From positions 1,302,001-1,366,000 of the forward strand of contig NZ_QGMP01000001.1 of the NCBI RefSeq assembly GCF_003259185.1: DNA of 64,000 bases, given 5' to 3'. Below the pieces are notes generated by a model, which saw nothing but the letters and a program-made list of their open reading frames with translations, had not been told where the DNA came from and did not search any database. The position numbers were made by a program, and so were the translations under genes. This document shows positions 17,979 through 25,937 of this stretch, piece after piece. Every line of letters starts with the position of its first letter. The first letter of the stretch is position 1. Source of the DNA: Isoalcanivorax indicus (GTDB lineage: Bacteria > Pseudomonadota > Gammaproteobacteria > Pseudomonadales > Alcanivoracaceae).

Positions 17979-20162
17979 ATGGATTTTGTGATTACCTGCC
18001 TGCCGGGCGTGGCGCCGCTGCTGGTGCGGGAACTGACCAGTCTGGGGCTTGACGCGGTGGAGCAGGGCGGCGCCGCGGCACGGCTCGGCGGCGGCCCGGA
18101 GGCGGCCATGCAGGCGTGCCTGCGCAGTCGTCTGGCCGAGCGGGTGTTGCTGCCGGTGGCGCGCTATGAAGGCGATCCGCTGGAGGCTGCGCCAGCCCTG
18201 GCCGAGGCCTTTGACTGGGCACAGCACACGGCGGGCGCGCCGGGCCTGCACTTGCGGGTAGACCACGAACGTGGCGTACGCGGCGACAGCCGGGTGACCG
18301 CCAGCCGCTTTCTGCGGGCTGCTCCGGCGTTGGCGCCGGCCCGCCGGGACAGCGCCGAGGGCGCCCTGTGCCTGCGTATGCAGGTGGGCGAGGCGGCCAG
18401 CGAACTGTTTGTCGATTTCAGTGGCGAATCCCTGCAACGGCGTGGCTATCGCCTGGCCGGCGGGCAGGCGCCCCTGCGCGAGACGCTGGCGGCGGCCATG
18501 CTGCTGGCCGCAGGGTGGCTGCAGGGCGAAGCGGCTGAAGCGGAACGTGAACACGCGGAGGCGGCGTCACGCAGCAAGCTGGTCGACCCCTTCTGCGGCA
18601 GTGGCACCTTGCTGATCGAGGCGGCCCTGATAGCGACCGGGCGGGCGCCCGGACTATTGCGCAGCGAGTTCGGCCTGCTGTACTGGCCGCAGATCGACCG
18701 TGCCGCCTGGCAACGGTTGCGCGAGGCCGCCCATGCCGAGATCCGTGAGGCGCCCGCGGGCGTGTCCCTGAAGGGGTTTGATGCCGACCCGGCGGTGCTG
18801 CGCCAGGCCCGTGCCAATGCTGAGCGCGCGGGCGTGCTGGGCCTGATTCACTTCGAGCGACGTGAACTGGGCAGCTTGCGCCAGCGCGACCTCGGCGTGG
18901 CGGGCGGTGATGGCAGCGACCTGCTCGTGGTCACCAACCCGCCCTGGGGCGAGCGGCTGGAAGACCAGGAGCAGGCGGGGTGGCTTTACCATGCGTTGGG
19001 CCAGACCCTGGCCCGGCATGCCCCTCAGGCCCGCGCGCTGGTGGTGGGGCACAAGGTCGAGATTCTGGACCGCACCGGGATGACGCTGACGGCCCAGTGG
19101 CGCGTGCGCAACGGCCCCTTGCAGGTCTGGCTGCGCGCCATGTCGCCGCAACGCCGGGCGCCAGCGCCGCCGTTGCGTGTCAGCGGCGAGGCCGCCTTCG
19201 ATGTGCCGGAGCAGGCTCAGGCCCTGGTCAACCGGCTGCGCAAGAACAGCCGCCAGTTGCGTCGCTGGCTGGATCAGTCGGGCGTGCAGGCTTACCGGCT
19301 GTACGACCGTGACTTGCCGGAATTCAATGTCTCCATCGACATCTATGGTGAACGGGTGCTGGTGCACGAGTATGCACCGCCGAAAACCATCGACCCGAGC
19401 GCCGCCGAGCAGCGCCGGGTATGGGCGGTCAGCGCCGTGCGTGCTGCTCTGGGGGTGCACCGGGAGCAGGTATTCCTGCGGACCCGCAGCCAGCAACGGG
19501 GCAGCCGCCAGTACCAGAAGCTCGATCAGGCCGGTGAATATCTGGTGGTGGAAGAGGGCGCTGCGCGCTTGCTGGTGAATCTCAGAGACTATCTGGACAG
19601 CGGCCTGTTTCTGGATCATCGCCCGATGCGTTTGCGGCTGGCGGAAGAAGCCAGGGGCAAGCGTTTCCTCAATCTGTTCGGATACACCGGTGCGGCCACG
19701 GTGCATGCGGCGCTGGGCGGTGCCAGTCGCACCGTGACGGTGGATGCCTCCCGGCGTTACCTGGACTGGGCGGCCTGCAACATGGCGGCGAATGGTTTCA
19801 GCAGTGTTCAGCACGAGCGCGTGCGTGCCGACGTCATGAAATGGGTCACCGAGACGCAGGAACAGTTCGATCTGGTGTTCTGCGATCCGCCGACCTTCTC
19901 CAACAACAAGAGTCGTGATGACTTCGTGGTACAGCGTGATCATGCCGAACTGATTCGCCAGATCATGCGCCGCATGGAGCCGGGCGGGGTGCTCTACTTC
20001 TCCTGTAACTTCCGCGGTTTCCAGCTGGACGATCAGATCCGCCGCTGGTTTGTGGTGGAGGACATCAGTCGCTGGAGTATTCCCGAGGATTTCCGCCGCA
20101 ACATGAAGATTCACTATTGCTTTGCGATTCGCCACGGCCATGGAGATGAGGATGCAGGTTGA
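17979..20162 (+). CDS. rlmKL: 23S rRNA m2G2445/m7G2069 methyltransferase
   Basis: A fusion protein of about 727 residues that modifies two guanines of 23S rRNA (G2445 N2 and G2069 N7 in E. coli numbering). A THUMP domain occupies the first ~150 residues. The RlmL methyltransferase has the AdoMet motif DPFCGSGTLLIEAA and the N2-guanine motif TNPPWGERL. The C-terminal RlmK domain has NLFGYTGAATVHAALGG and CDPPTFSNNK. The ATG at 17979 (MDFVITCLPG) fits the family start better than 17934. Its stop overlaps the following glutaredoxin-like gene. Confidence 0.96.
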   Translation: MDFVITCLPGVAPLLVRELTSLGLDAVEQGGAAARLGGGPEAAMQACLRSRLAERVLLPVARYEGDPLEAAPALAEAFDWAQHTAGAPGLHLRVDHERGVRGDSRVTASRFLRAAPALAPARRDSAEGALCLRMQVGEAASELFVDFSGESLQRRGYRLAGGQAPLRETLAAAMLLAAGWLQGEAAEAEREHAEAASRSKLVDPFCGSGTLLIEAALIATGRAPGLLRSEFGLLYWPQIDRAAWQRLREAAHAEIREAPAGVSLKGFDADPAVLRQARANAERAGVLGLIHFERRELGSLRQRDLGVAGGDGSDLLVVTNPPWGERLEDQEQAGWLYHALGQTLARHAPQARALVVGHKVEILDRTGMTLTAQWRVRNGPLQVWLRAMSPQRRAPAPPLRVSGEAAFDVPEQAQALVNRLRKNSRQLRRWLDQSGVQAYRLYDRDLPEFNVSIDIYGERVLVHEYAPPKTIDPSAAEQRRVWAVSAVRAALGVHREQVFLRTRSQQRGSRQYQKLDQAGEYLVVEEGAARLLVNLRDYLDSGLFLDHRPMRLRLAEEARGKRFLNLFGYTGAATVHAALGGASRTVTVDASRRYLDWAACNMAANGFSSVQHERVRADVMKWVTETQEQFDLVFCDPPTFSNNKSRDDFVVQRDHAELIRQIMRRMEPGGVLYFSCNFRGFQLDDQIRRWFVVEDISRWSIPEDFRRNMKIHYCFAIRHGHGDEDAG

Positions 20163-20382
20163 GCTGCTGACGACCGCGGGATGTCATCTGTGCGATCAGG
20201 CCGAAGCGCTGCTGTGTCAGGCCCTGCCGGGCGTCGATATCATCAAGGTGGATATTGCTGAAGAGGACGCCCTGATCGAGCAATACGGCACCCTGATACC
20301 GGTGGTCCGGTATCAGGGGCGCGAACTGCGCTGGCCGTTCGGCTTGCTGGATGTTCGCGAACGGCTGCTCGCTTCGCGCTGA
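20152..20382 (+). CDS. Small glutaredoxin-like protein (DUF836 type)
   Basis: A 76-residue thioredoxin-fold protein with redox motif CHLC near residue 11 and a cis-Pro region LIPVVRYQG. It matches the short glutaredoxin-like (DUF836) proteins. Specific substrate unknown. The ATG at 20152 has GGAG at 20142-20145 with 6-base spacing and overlaps the end of rlmKL by 11 bases; ATGs at 20140 and 20146 are alternatives. It converges on the lipoprotein gene at 20390, with only 7 bp between. Confidence 0.85.
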   Translation: MQVELLTTAGCHLCDQAEALLCQALPGVDIIKVDIAEEDALIEQYGTLIPVVRYQGRELRWPFGLLDVRERLLASR

Positions 20383-20389
20383 CGTTTAT

Positions 20390-21034
20390 CTAGTGCGCGC
20401 AGATGGGCCAGAGCTGGTTGGCTTGCCCCTTGTCGAGGGATGACTGAAAACCGCCCCCCGGTGAGCTCATGCTCTGTGCCCAGGCGTGGCCAGCGCTGGC
20501 CTGTGTGGAGCTCCAGTAGAGGCCGCCGGGCATGGAGACCAGTGCGGGTTGTATGAGGTTGACATACATCAGGTTGAGTTCGTCCTTGGAAGGAAGAAAC
20601 CATTCGCAGCTACCCTGATCGTAATCCAGTGCGAGATGCACGGCGCGACCGTTCTGACCATCACTGGTCAGGCTGTTGGCAACGATATTCGTGTTTTGCT
20701 GGCCGGCGCCGATTCCGTCACTGGTGCCTGGAATGGAGTAGCCCGCCCCGCCAGCGGTGCTGGCCCACATGAACAGCACATTAAGGGATGGTCCGACCCG
20801 GAACGATATACGATTTGGAGCGGCTTCCAGATAGCTGAACGTATAGTCGTCATTGTTATCGACGAAGAAGATGGTGCCTCCATTGGGGCCAGTATCTCCG
20901 ATCACGAGCCCGCCTGAGTCGATGATGTCGCTGGTGCCCTCACCGCCACCGCTGCTGCCACCGCATGCCGTAGCCAGAAATGCCAGAACCAGTAACGCGC
21001 TACTGCAGGGCAACCTGCTGCGTGATGCGTTCAT
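20390..21034 (-). CDS. Lipoprotein with a DUF1566-like domain
   Basis: About 214 residues. The N-terminus ends in the lipobox LATAC (lipidated Cys ~24) followed by a Gly/Ser linker (GGSSGGGEG). The body has the hallmarks of DUF1566/Lcl-type surface domains: IGDTGPNGGTIFFVD near the start, WFLPSKDELNLMY in the middle and YWSSTQ towards the end. Position +2 is Gly, consistent with outer-membrane sorting. Such domains occur in surface and adhesion proteins; no enzymatic role is known. The ATG at 21034 has GAGGAA upstream; 21040 and 21052 are alternatives. Divergent from another lipoprotein with the same linker. Confidence 0.8.
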   Translation of the reverse strand: MNASRSRLPCSSALLVLAFLATACGGSSGGGEGTSDIIDSGGLVIGDTGPNGGTIFFVDNNDDYTFSYLEAAPNRISFRVGPSLNVLFMWASTAGGAGYSIPGTSDGIGAGQQNTNIVANSLTSDGQNGRAVHLALDYDQGSCEWFLPSKDELNLMYVNLIQPALVSMPGGLYWSSTQASAGHAWAQSMSSPGGGFQSSLDKGQANQLWPICAH

Positions 21035-21252
21035 ATCCATTTTCCTCGTCATATCGGTATCGGGAGCCCAGTCCCGCCCGCCTATTGGATATCGGAACTG
21101 CCGACCTGCCTATCACACAACCGGGGTAGCCGGGGGTACCCCGTGCGATCCAGCGCAGCGTGGGTGAGTGAAGGGTTAGCCCGATCCGGGCATTGTTCGC
21201 GGCGCTGCGCTGACGTCTTATTTGTGGTTTCAAACACACAGAGAAAAACATC

Positions 21253-22545
21253 ATGGAAACGATGGAGAGACGGTCGTTGTCGACAGCACGATGGGCGGCG
21301 GGTTGGCTGTTGGTGGGCTTGCTGGGGGCAGGTGTTGGCTTGGCCGGCTGCGGGGGCTCCTCGGGGGGTGGCGGTACCCCGCCCGCAAACGGAGACCCCG
21401 GCCCGGGTGGCCCCGGTGACGATCCCGGTGATGACCCGGGCAATGACGATGAAGGGGACTGGGTTACCCTGGGCGCGCCCATTCCTGTGGGGGTTATCCA
21501 GACAAGCATCGGGTCGCGCCTGGTCGCTGATGGCAACGGGCGTATCTATTCGCTTTCTGCGTCAATGGCCTCGCCGCCGCGTCTGAACGCCTGGGTCTAC
21601 GAAAATGACGAGGATGGCTGGCAGGATCTGGAGCCGGGCAATATTCGTGTGGATGACAAGGCGTTCAATCCGGCCGTGGCGGCCGGGGATGATGGCTTCT
21701 CCATGATCTATCATCGGGGCTGGGAAAGCCGGGATATTGCTGTAGTGCATTATTCGACGGAAGACGGCTGGGGCACGCCTGCCGTGGTGGTGCCCAGTAA
21801 CGTCTCCCACGGCAAGGCGCGTGCGGCCTCAGTGGGTGATACACGGCATCTGGCCATGATGGACAGCGATGGCGCTCTGAAAATATGGTCGATGGAAGGC
21901 TCGGAAGCGCCGGGTACACCGATCAACGGCCCGGCCGGTATCGGCGGCGTCATGAACTGGGACCTGTCGGCGACCGGGAGCAGCGTCACGCTGGCATGGC
22001 GCGCCGGGTCACCGGCGCAGCTGAATGTGGGAGGCTGGTCCGGCAGCGAGTGGGTGACGTTGAACAGCGTGCCTGCGCCTGATTCCTTGTTGGCCGTGGC
22101 CCTGGCGAGTACGTCATCGTCGCAGTACCTGTTGCGCAGTACCGGCGCCTGGGCGCAAGGCTCAGCGCTGTCGGCCGATGTCACAGCGATCATCGCCGAT
22201 GGCGCCGGGAGCAGCCCGGTGGTGCCGCTCCCGCCGTTCACCGAGAACATCCATACCCTGCCGTACTACGACATTCACGTGGACAGTGCGCTTCTGCCCT
22301 GGGTGGTCTGGGTAGAGTATGAGGATGATCCCTTTGACGATGACCGAGCACGTCTGTATGTGGCCCGGGGTGTGTCCGGCACTGAAGAGGCGATTGAGTG
22401 GGAGTTGGTGGGTGACGGGAAAGTCGTTCCCTACGATGACAGCATCCCCGGCGCGGTTTCCAGTGCGCTGATCAATGACGTGCCCTACGTACAGTTCCGT
22501 GACGGTGGCTCGAATCTGCGCGTTATGTATTACCAGACGGACTGA
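21253..22545 (+). CDS. Hypothetical surface lipoprotein, possibly beta-propeller
   Basis: 430 residues. A hydrophobic N-terminus ends in lipobox LAGC (Cys33), followed by a low-complexity Gly/Pro/Asp linker to about residue 75. The remaining ~350 residues contain repeated WxY/D-type strand patterns ([35 protein letters not shown]) suggestive of a propeller, but I recognise no family. Divergent from the DUF1566 lipoprotein with 200 bp between. Its 3' end overlaps the convergent tatD gene by 23 bp. Confidence 0.7.
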   Translation: METMERRSLSTARWAAGWLLVGLLGAGVGLAGCGGSSGGGGTPPANGDPGPGGPGDDPGDDPGNDDEGDWVTLGAPIPVGVIQTSIGSRLVADGNGRIYSLSASMASPPRLNAWVYENDEDGWQDLEPGNIRVDDKAFNPAVAAGDDGFSMIYHRGWESRDIAVVHYSTEDGWGTPAVVVPSNVSHGKARAASVGDTRHLAMMDSDGALKIWSMEGSEAPGTPINGPAGIGGVMNWDLSATGSSVTLAWRAGSPAQLNVGGWSGSEWVTLNSVPAPDSLLAVALASTSSSQYLLRSTGAWAQGSALSADVTAIIADGAGSSPVVPLPPFTENIHTLPYYDIHVDSALLPWVVWVEYEDDPFDDDRARLYVARGVSGTEEAIEWELVGDGKVVPYDDSIPGAVSSALINDVPYVQFRDGGSNLRVMYYQTD

Positions 22546-23371
22546 ACAGGCGAAGGCTGTTTGCCCAGGTGCATCGGGCAACGTCAATGGCGCTCTCGTC
22601 GCGACAGCTGGCGAGGGCGCGCACGATCCAGGGGAGCAGTGCCGGCTCGTTGCGGCCGCGCACCGGGGGTTTCTCCGGCAGATCGCGCGGCAGCAGATAG
22701 GGGCAGTCGGTTTCCACCAGAAGGCGCGCTGCGGGGATATTGGGCACCAGAGCCCGCAGATCACCGCCGCGTCGTTCGTCACAGATCCAGCCGGTAATGC
22801 CGATATGGCAATCCATATCCAGATAATCGAACAATGCCCGACGGTTGTCGGTAAAACAGTGCACCACCACATTCGTCAGCCGGTCGCGATGGTCGCGCAG
22901 TATCGGCAGAAAACGGTCATGGGCATCGCGCTGATGCAGGAACACGGGTTTGCCCAGTTGGCACGCCAGCGCGAGTTGTTCGGCAAAGGCCTTCTCCTGC
23001 TGCGGACGGGGTGAGAAATCCCGATTGAAATCCAGTCCGGTTTCGCCGATGGCGCGCACCTGGGGATGTGTGGCCAGCTCTGCCAAGGCAGAGAGAGCAG
23101 GCTGGTCGCAGTCACTGGCATGATGCGGGTGGATGCCGACGGTGGCGGACAGGCCAGGGTGCGCTTGTGCCAGGGCCAGCGCAGCCTCGCTGGACACCAG
23201 ACTGGTTCCGGTCACCAGTTGCTGCTGTACGCCAGCAGCGTGGGCCCGCTCCAGCACGGCGTCCAGATCGCCGGCAAAACGTTTGTCCGTCAGGTTGACG
23301 CCGATGTCCATCAGGGGCATCGGCGTTGCATTGTCATCGAGGATCGGATCATGTGCGCGCATGGCGCGCAT
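22523..23371 (-). CDS. tatD: TatD family metal-dependent hydrolase/DNase
   Basis: An amidohydrolase-fold nuclease of the TatD family (3'-5' DNA/RNA exonuclease activity in E. coli TatD). Motifs: [11 protein letters not shown] at the start in place of the common HxH, GIHPHHA, the metal-bridging Glu in [27 protein letters not shown] and [12 protein letters not shown]. The DIGVNL start and DCPYL end favour TatD itself over YcfH/YjjV. 282 residues are read from the ATG at 23371, whose first bases overlap the upstream stop (TAATG); the conserved part begins at residues 18-21, so 23320 or 23311 may be the true start. Confidence 0.9.
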   Translation of the reverse strand: MRAMRAHDPILDDNATPMPLMDIGVNLTDKRFAGDLDAVLERAHAAGVQQQLVTGTSLVSSEAALALAQAHPGLSATVGIHPHHASDCDQPALSALAELATHPQVRAIGETGLDFNRDFSPRPQQEKAFAEQLALACQLGKPVFLHQRDAHDRFLPILRDHRDRLTNVVVHCFTDNRRALFDYLDMDCHIGITGWICDERRGGDLRALVPNIPAARLLVETDCPYLLPRDLPEKPPVRGRNEPALLPWIVRALASCRDESAIDVARCTWANSLRLFSPSGNT

Positions 23372-23874
23372 TATTCCGCAGCGTGCGGGGCAGTCTCAAG
23401 CGCTTCGCGCAGTTGTTCGACGCGGCGACGGTTGGCGCCCATGTCGTGGTAGCCGATACGTGACGAGGAGCGCACCTGAATCATGCCGTCTGGCTGAATC
23501 CAGAAGTTCACATCATCCCTGAAGCGCATCAGGCGAGTCCGGAACACGGCATGGATATGTATCGCGTCGCCGGTCACGATGCGAGTCCAGTCAACGCGGG
23601 GCAGCTCATCGAGCAGGGCCGTCAGGCGTGCTTCAGCACTGGCGAGGCTATCGCCGCCGCGCAGCGGGGCCACCTGCCGGTCTTCCCGGGTTTCCAGGCT
23701 GGATACGCAATGAGGGGCATCGGGGCAGGCGGGCAGGGCTTCATGCATGGCGTTGCCCCGGGCCTGTGGGGTGTCGGCCCGTGCGGGTGTCGACATCATC
23801 ATGAGCGTGGTCACCAGAGCCATCACCAGCATGGCGAATGGACGTGTATCGAATGACGAGCAGGTTGTCCGCAT
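23371..23874 (-). CDS. Secreted DUF1499 family protein
   Basis: About 167 residues. An N-terminal hydrophobic segment ending ARA is a signal peptide. The mature part has the DUF1499 hallmark [10 protein letters not shown], then the [10 protein letters not shown] and [20 protein letters not shown] blocks typical of the family's end. Function unknown; family members are periplasmic or membrane-attached. The ATG at 23874 gives a normal signal peptide. Its stop overlaps the tatD start, so the two are probably translated from one mRNA. It lies 50 bp after lexA on the same strand and could be transcribed by read-through from it. Confidence 0.82.
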   Translation of the reverse strand: MRTTCSSFDTRPFAMLVMALVTTLMMMSTPARADTPQARGNAMHEALPACPDAPHCVSSLETREDRQVAPLRGGDSLASAEARLTALLDELPRVDWTRIVTGDAIHIHAVFRTRLMRFRDDVNFWIQPDGMIQVRSSSRIGYHDMGANRRRVEQLREALETAPHAAE

Positions 23875-23923
23875 ATCAGGTGCCCTCTCAGGTGCCCTTA
23901 TGACCGACAGCATGCGGCCATAT

Positions 23924-24532
23924 CTAGTGAACGTCGCGAATCAGGCCGACAAAGATGCCTTCGATCACCAACTGATCCTCGCCCACGATAATCGGCGAGT
24001 AATCCTCGTTGGCGGGCAGCAGGGCGGCCTTGCCATTGCTCAATTTGAGGGTCTTTACCGTGACGTCGTCGTCAATGCGTGCGACCACGATCTGGCCGTC
24101 GCGGGCGGTCTGGGACTTGCGCACGGCAATCAGGTCACCATCGAGGATGCCGACATCCTTCATGCTGTCGCCCTGGACTCGCAGCAGGTAGGTGGGGCGC
24201 TGGCGAAACAGGCCCTGGGGCACTGGCACGCTGCGTTCCACGTTCTCTATGGCTTCGATGGGCAGGCCTGCGGCGACCTTGCCGACGACAGGCAGTTCAT
24301 CATCGGGCCACAGGGCGGCGTCCAGCAACTGGATGCCCCGGGAGCGGTCATTATGCAGGCGGACATAGCCCTTGCGTTCCAGAGCGCGCAGGTGATCTGA
24401 GGCGGCATTCTTCGACTGGAAGCCCATTTCCGCCGCCAGCTCGGCCCGGGTCGGGGCCATGCCGGTATCAGAGAGAAACTGGCGAATACAGTCCAGCACC
24501 TGCTGCTGTCGAAATGTCAGTTTGTCGCTCAT
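23924..24532 (-). CDS. lexA: LexA repressor
   Basis: SOS-response repressor, 202 residues. The N-terminal winged helix (LTFRQQQVLDCIRQFL through GYVRLH) binds SOS boxes. The autoproteolysis site is Ala88-Gly89, with catalytic Ser123 (GDSMKD) and Lys160 (TVKTLK), exactly matching the E. coli spacing shifted by four. The ATG at 24532 (MSDKLTF) has AGAGGACAGG upstream. A canonical SOS box lies 45 bp upstream, so the gene is autoregulated. Unlike my recollection of P. aeruginosa, no sulA follows. Confidence 0.98.
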   Translation of the reverse strand: MSDKLTFRQQQVLDCIRQFLSDTGMAPTRAELAAEMGFQSKNAASDHLRALERKGYVRLHNDRSRGIQLLDAALWPDDELPVVGKVAAGLPIEAIENVERSVPVPQGLFRQRPTYLLRVQGDSMKDVGILDGDLIAVRKSQTARDGQIVVARIDDDVTVKTLKLSNGKAALLPANEDYSPIIVGEDQLVIEGIFVGLIRDVH

Positions 24533-24576
24533 AACCTGTCCTCTGGCACGTATCTGTCCTGATCCTAGCATGATGA

Positions 24577-24592
24577 CTGTCGAAAAGAACAG
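24577..24592 (-). promoter_or_regulatory. LexA binding site (SOS box)
   Basis: CTGT (24577-24580), 8 bases, ACAG (24589-24592): both half-sites match the gammaproteobacterial consensus perfectly. It lies in the 168-bp divergent gap, 45 bp from the lexA start and 109 bp from the cyclic-nucleotide-binding gene on the other strand. Confidence 0.92.
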
Positions 24593-24700
24593 TGTTTTTT
24601 GGACAGCTTGTCGTCAGGGGTGTACGCATGTCGGCTGAGCGTTGCCGTCGTTCCCGGTGGCGACTAGGATTGGCATCGATTTGCACGAGCTGGAGGGGGA

Positions 24701-25360
24701 ATGAAGCAGGCAGATAGCACGACCTGGCCGTTGCACCGCATCAAGGGGTTGCTGGCAGGGGTGCCTTTCTTCAATGAGGTGCTGCGTCAGGATGCGCAGC
24801 AGTTTGATGCGTTACTGGCCCATTGCGAGGTGCTGGTCGCGGGTCCGGGGGACACGGTCATTCGTCAGGGGGATGGCGACAACTGTCTGTATTTTCTGTT
24901 ACGCGGGCAGCTGGCGGTGATGGCGGAGCAGCCGCAGCAGCGTGAGCAGGTGCTCAACTACATCTCGCCGGGCGAGGTGTTCGGCACCCTGGCCATGCTC
25001 CGCGAAACACCGCGCAGCGCCACCATCCGGGTGGATGACGCGACTCGCGAGGCGGTGCTGGCGCGCATCGACTATGTCTTTTTCAGCAACATCCGTGACT
25101 TCAGTGTGTTTTCACTGGAAACCAAGCTGTCTTTCTATCACATGCTGGTGCACAACATCCGCTGGACCCTGGAAGTGAACCGCATGCAAGACCCGGATCA
25201 CGAGGTGGTCAGCCTGCTGCGCAAGGTGCCGATGTACACGGGGGAGCGGGGTACGGATGCGGAACTGGAAGCACTGCATGGCCAGGCGCACATGCTGGCA
25301 GAGTTGCTGTGCCGCTGGAATGAAACGCCCACACAGGGCGGGGCCATGCAACTGACCTGA
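24701..25360 (+). CDS. Cyclic-nucleotide-binding domain protein without DNA-binding domain
   Basis: 219 residues. Residues ~40-150 form a Crp-like sensor barrel (GDTVIRQGDGDNCLYFLLRGQLAVM, PGEVFGTLAMLRETPRSATIRV). The phosphate-binding cassette keeps the PRSAT Arg but has Gly-Thr where Gly-Glu normally binds the ribose, so it may bind a different ligand or none. After the barrel comes a helical tail with no helix-turn-helix. Strong ribosome-binding site GGAGGGGG precedes the ATG. Divergent from lexA with the SOS box between. Role unknown; perhaps it regulates a partner protein. Confidence 0.8.
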   Translation: MKQADSTTWPLHRIKGLLAGVPFFNEVLRQDAQQFDALLAHCEVLVAGPGDTVIRQGDGDNCLYFLLRGQLAVMAEQPQQREQVLNYISPGEVFGTLAMLRETPRSATIRVDDATREAVLARIDYVFFSNIRDFSVFSLETKLSFYHMLVHNIRWTLEVNRMQDPDHEVVSLLRKVPMYTGERGTDAELEALHGQAHMLAELLCRWNETPTQGGAMQLT

Positions 25361-25363
25361 GCC

Positions 25364-25804
25364 TTACTTGCGGGCGATCTTCACCGCCAGCACGTCGCAA
25401 TGGGCGCCGGGCACCACACCGCGTGCCGTCGAACCCAGCAGCAGGGCGAGTCCGGTGCGGGTGTGGCTGCCGACAACGATCAGGTCGGCGCCCAGGGCGT
25501 CGGCCTTGTCCTGGATGGTCTTCTCGATGGAGCCCAGCTCCACATGAACCTGGTTGGCTGGCACGGCGAATTCGGCGGCATAGGTGTCGATGTTCTCCCG
25601 GGCCTGCTGCATCAGGCTGGCCTGCAGGTCCGACACATCCATGGGGACATCGGCACCGTAGGCCAGGGCCAGCGGTTCGATCACATGCAGCAGGTGCAGG
25701 CGGCCACCACCGCCCTCGCAGATCGAGGCGGCGCGGGACAGGACGCAGCGTGATTCCTCGCTGCCATCAATGGCGACCAGCACTTCCCGATAGGTTCCGC
25801 CCAT
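25364..25804 (-). CDS. Universal stress protein, UspA family
   Basis: 146 residues, single Usp domain. It starts with YREVLVAIDGSEESRCVL and ends with the ATP-binding pattern G-2x-G-9x-G-S/T (GSHTRTGLALLLGSTARGV), so it belongs to the nucleotide-binding branch. Cytosolic stress protein; no direct enzymatic role. A strong Shine-Dalgarno (AAGGAGGG) precedes the ATG. It ends only 3 bp from the convergent cyclic-nucleotide-binding gene and is divergent from topA. Confidence 0.93.
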   Translation of the reverse strand: MGGTYREVLVAIDGSEESRCVLSRAASICEGGGGRLHLLHVIEPLALAYGADVPMDVSDLQASLMQQARENIDTYAAEFAVPANQVHVELGSIEKTIQDKADALGADLIVVGSHTRTGLALLLGSTARGVVPGAHCDVLAVKIARK

Positions 25805-25937
25805 GGCTCACACCCTCCTTTTCATACCTTATGGTTTAGCACAGCCGGGGGGGCCTGAAAACAGGTTCCTTGACCTTGACCGGCAACGCTTGCGTAAATA
25901 GGCGGCCTTTGTGGGCGCCGGACGAGTAAGAGATCTG

